From IMG/VR virus record IMGVR_UViG_3300020195_000080, positions 1 to 38,278 of that record: a DNA stretch of 38,278 nucleotides; one strand, 5' to 3'. Shown piece by piece: positions 38,260 to 38,278 of this stretch. Under the pieces are notes generated by a model. The model was not told the origin of the DNA, did no database searches, and saw nothing but the letters and a program-made list of their open reading frames with translations. Position 1 is the first letter of the stretch. Every line of letters starts with the position of its first letter. Both the position numbers and the translations under genes were made by a program. The stretch comes from a virus.

Positions 38260-38278
38260 GCCCAACCATCCTCGACCG
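38256..38278 (+). CDS. start of a gene cut by the window edge
   Basis: The ATG overlaps the previous stop (ATGA) and only MSPTILD plus part of the next codons are visible. By position the gene belongs to the replication operon. Nothing more can be said from these bases. Confidence 0.5.

Noticed and set aside
1-38278. CRISPR arrays, insertion sequences, complete tRNA or rRNA genes
   Set aside because: No regularly spaced repeats, transposase frames with terminal repeats, or complete tRNA/rRNA genes were found by reading both strands.

Overview
The window is almost entirely bacteriophage DNA: the structural half and the start of the replication half of a temperate, short-tailed (podovirus) phage. 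No host gene can be recognised, so the host is not fixed. Several proteins match the virion lineage of Bordetella phage BPP-1 and epsilon15 (GP7-type major capsid, Bbp16-type decoration protein, Bbp19-type protein, head-tail connecting portal, T7-like adaptor, nozzle and ejection proteins). This suggests a Gram-negative, probably proteobacterial host. Base composition is near balanced, and GTG and TTG starts are frequent. The integrase is followed by an apparently unsplit attP region and then by replication genes, so the sequence looks like a free or circular phage form rather than an integrated prophage.

Layout. 1-586: a divergent pair of small helix-turn-helix genes around three operator-like 17-bp palindromes. 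583-2998: terminase small and large subunits with two small genes between them. 3033-3304: a very basic micro-protein, a large hairpin and a cluster of operator-like repeats. 3317-5906: acetyltransferase, a small conserved protein and the portal. 5915-10229: accessory structural proteins, including two paralogues and a repeat-containing protein. 10226-12987: Bbp19-like protein, scaffold, major capsid, decoration protein and a small acidic protein, closed by a strong hairpin. 13044-28483: adaptor, nozzle and three ejection proteins, the last a 3330-residue polyvalent protein with a tandemly duplicated module, a GNAT-like segment and a zincin (HETGH) motif. 28566-32058: tail fibre and a lysis-type cassette around an NlpC/P60 hydrolase. 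32027-32840: a second regulatory locus with a minus-strand repressor gene broken by a one-base frameshift, facing a plus-strand helix-turn-helix gene with a near-consensus, apparently leaderless promoter. 32924-36501: early genes (Gp157-like, RecT-family annealing protein, small proteins, excisionase-like protein, tyrosine integrase). 36502-36859: probable attP. 36860-38278: replication initiator with an iteron-like purine tract inside the gene, a zinc-ribbon helicase-loader candidate, and the first codons of another gene.

How it fits together. The late genes are nearly all on the plus strand with overlapping stop and start codons, so they probably form one or a few long operons. A recurring palindrome (GTTGRG-N5-CYCAAC) sits in the left switch, before the acetyltransferase gene, before the tail-fibre gene and over a minus-strand promoter at 32.3 kb. 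This looks like a dispersed repressor or stoperator network. The strongest leads are that network, the frameshifted repressor, the attP core resembling the 3' end of tRNA-Glu, the origin-like element in the initiator gene, an integrase with substitutions at two catalytic positions, and the duplicated module with recurrent LFQS boundaries in the giant ejection protein.
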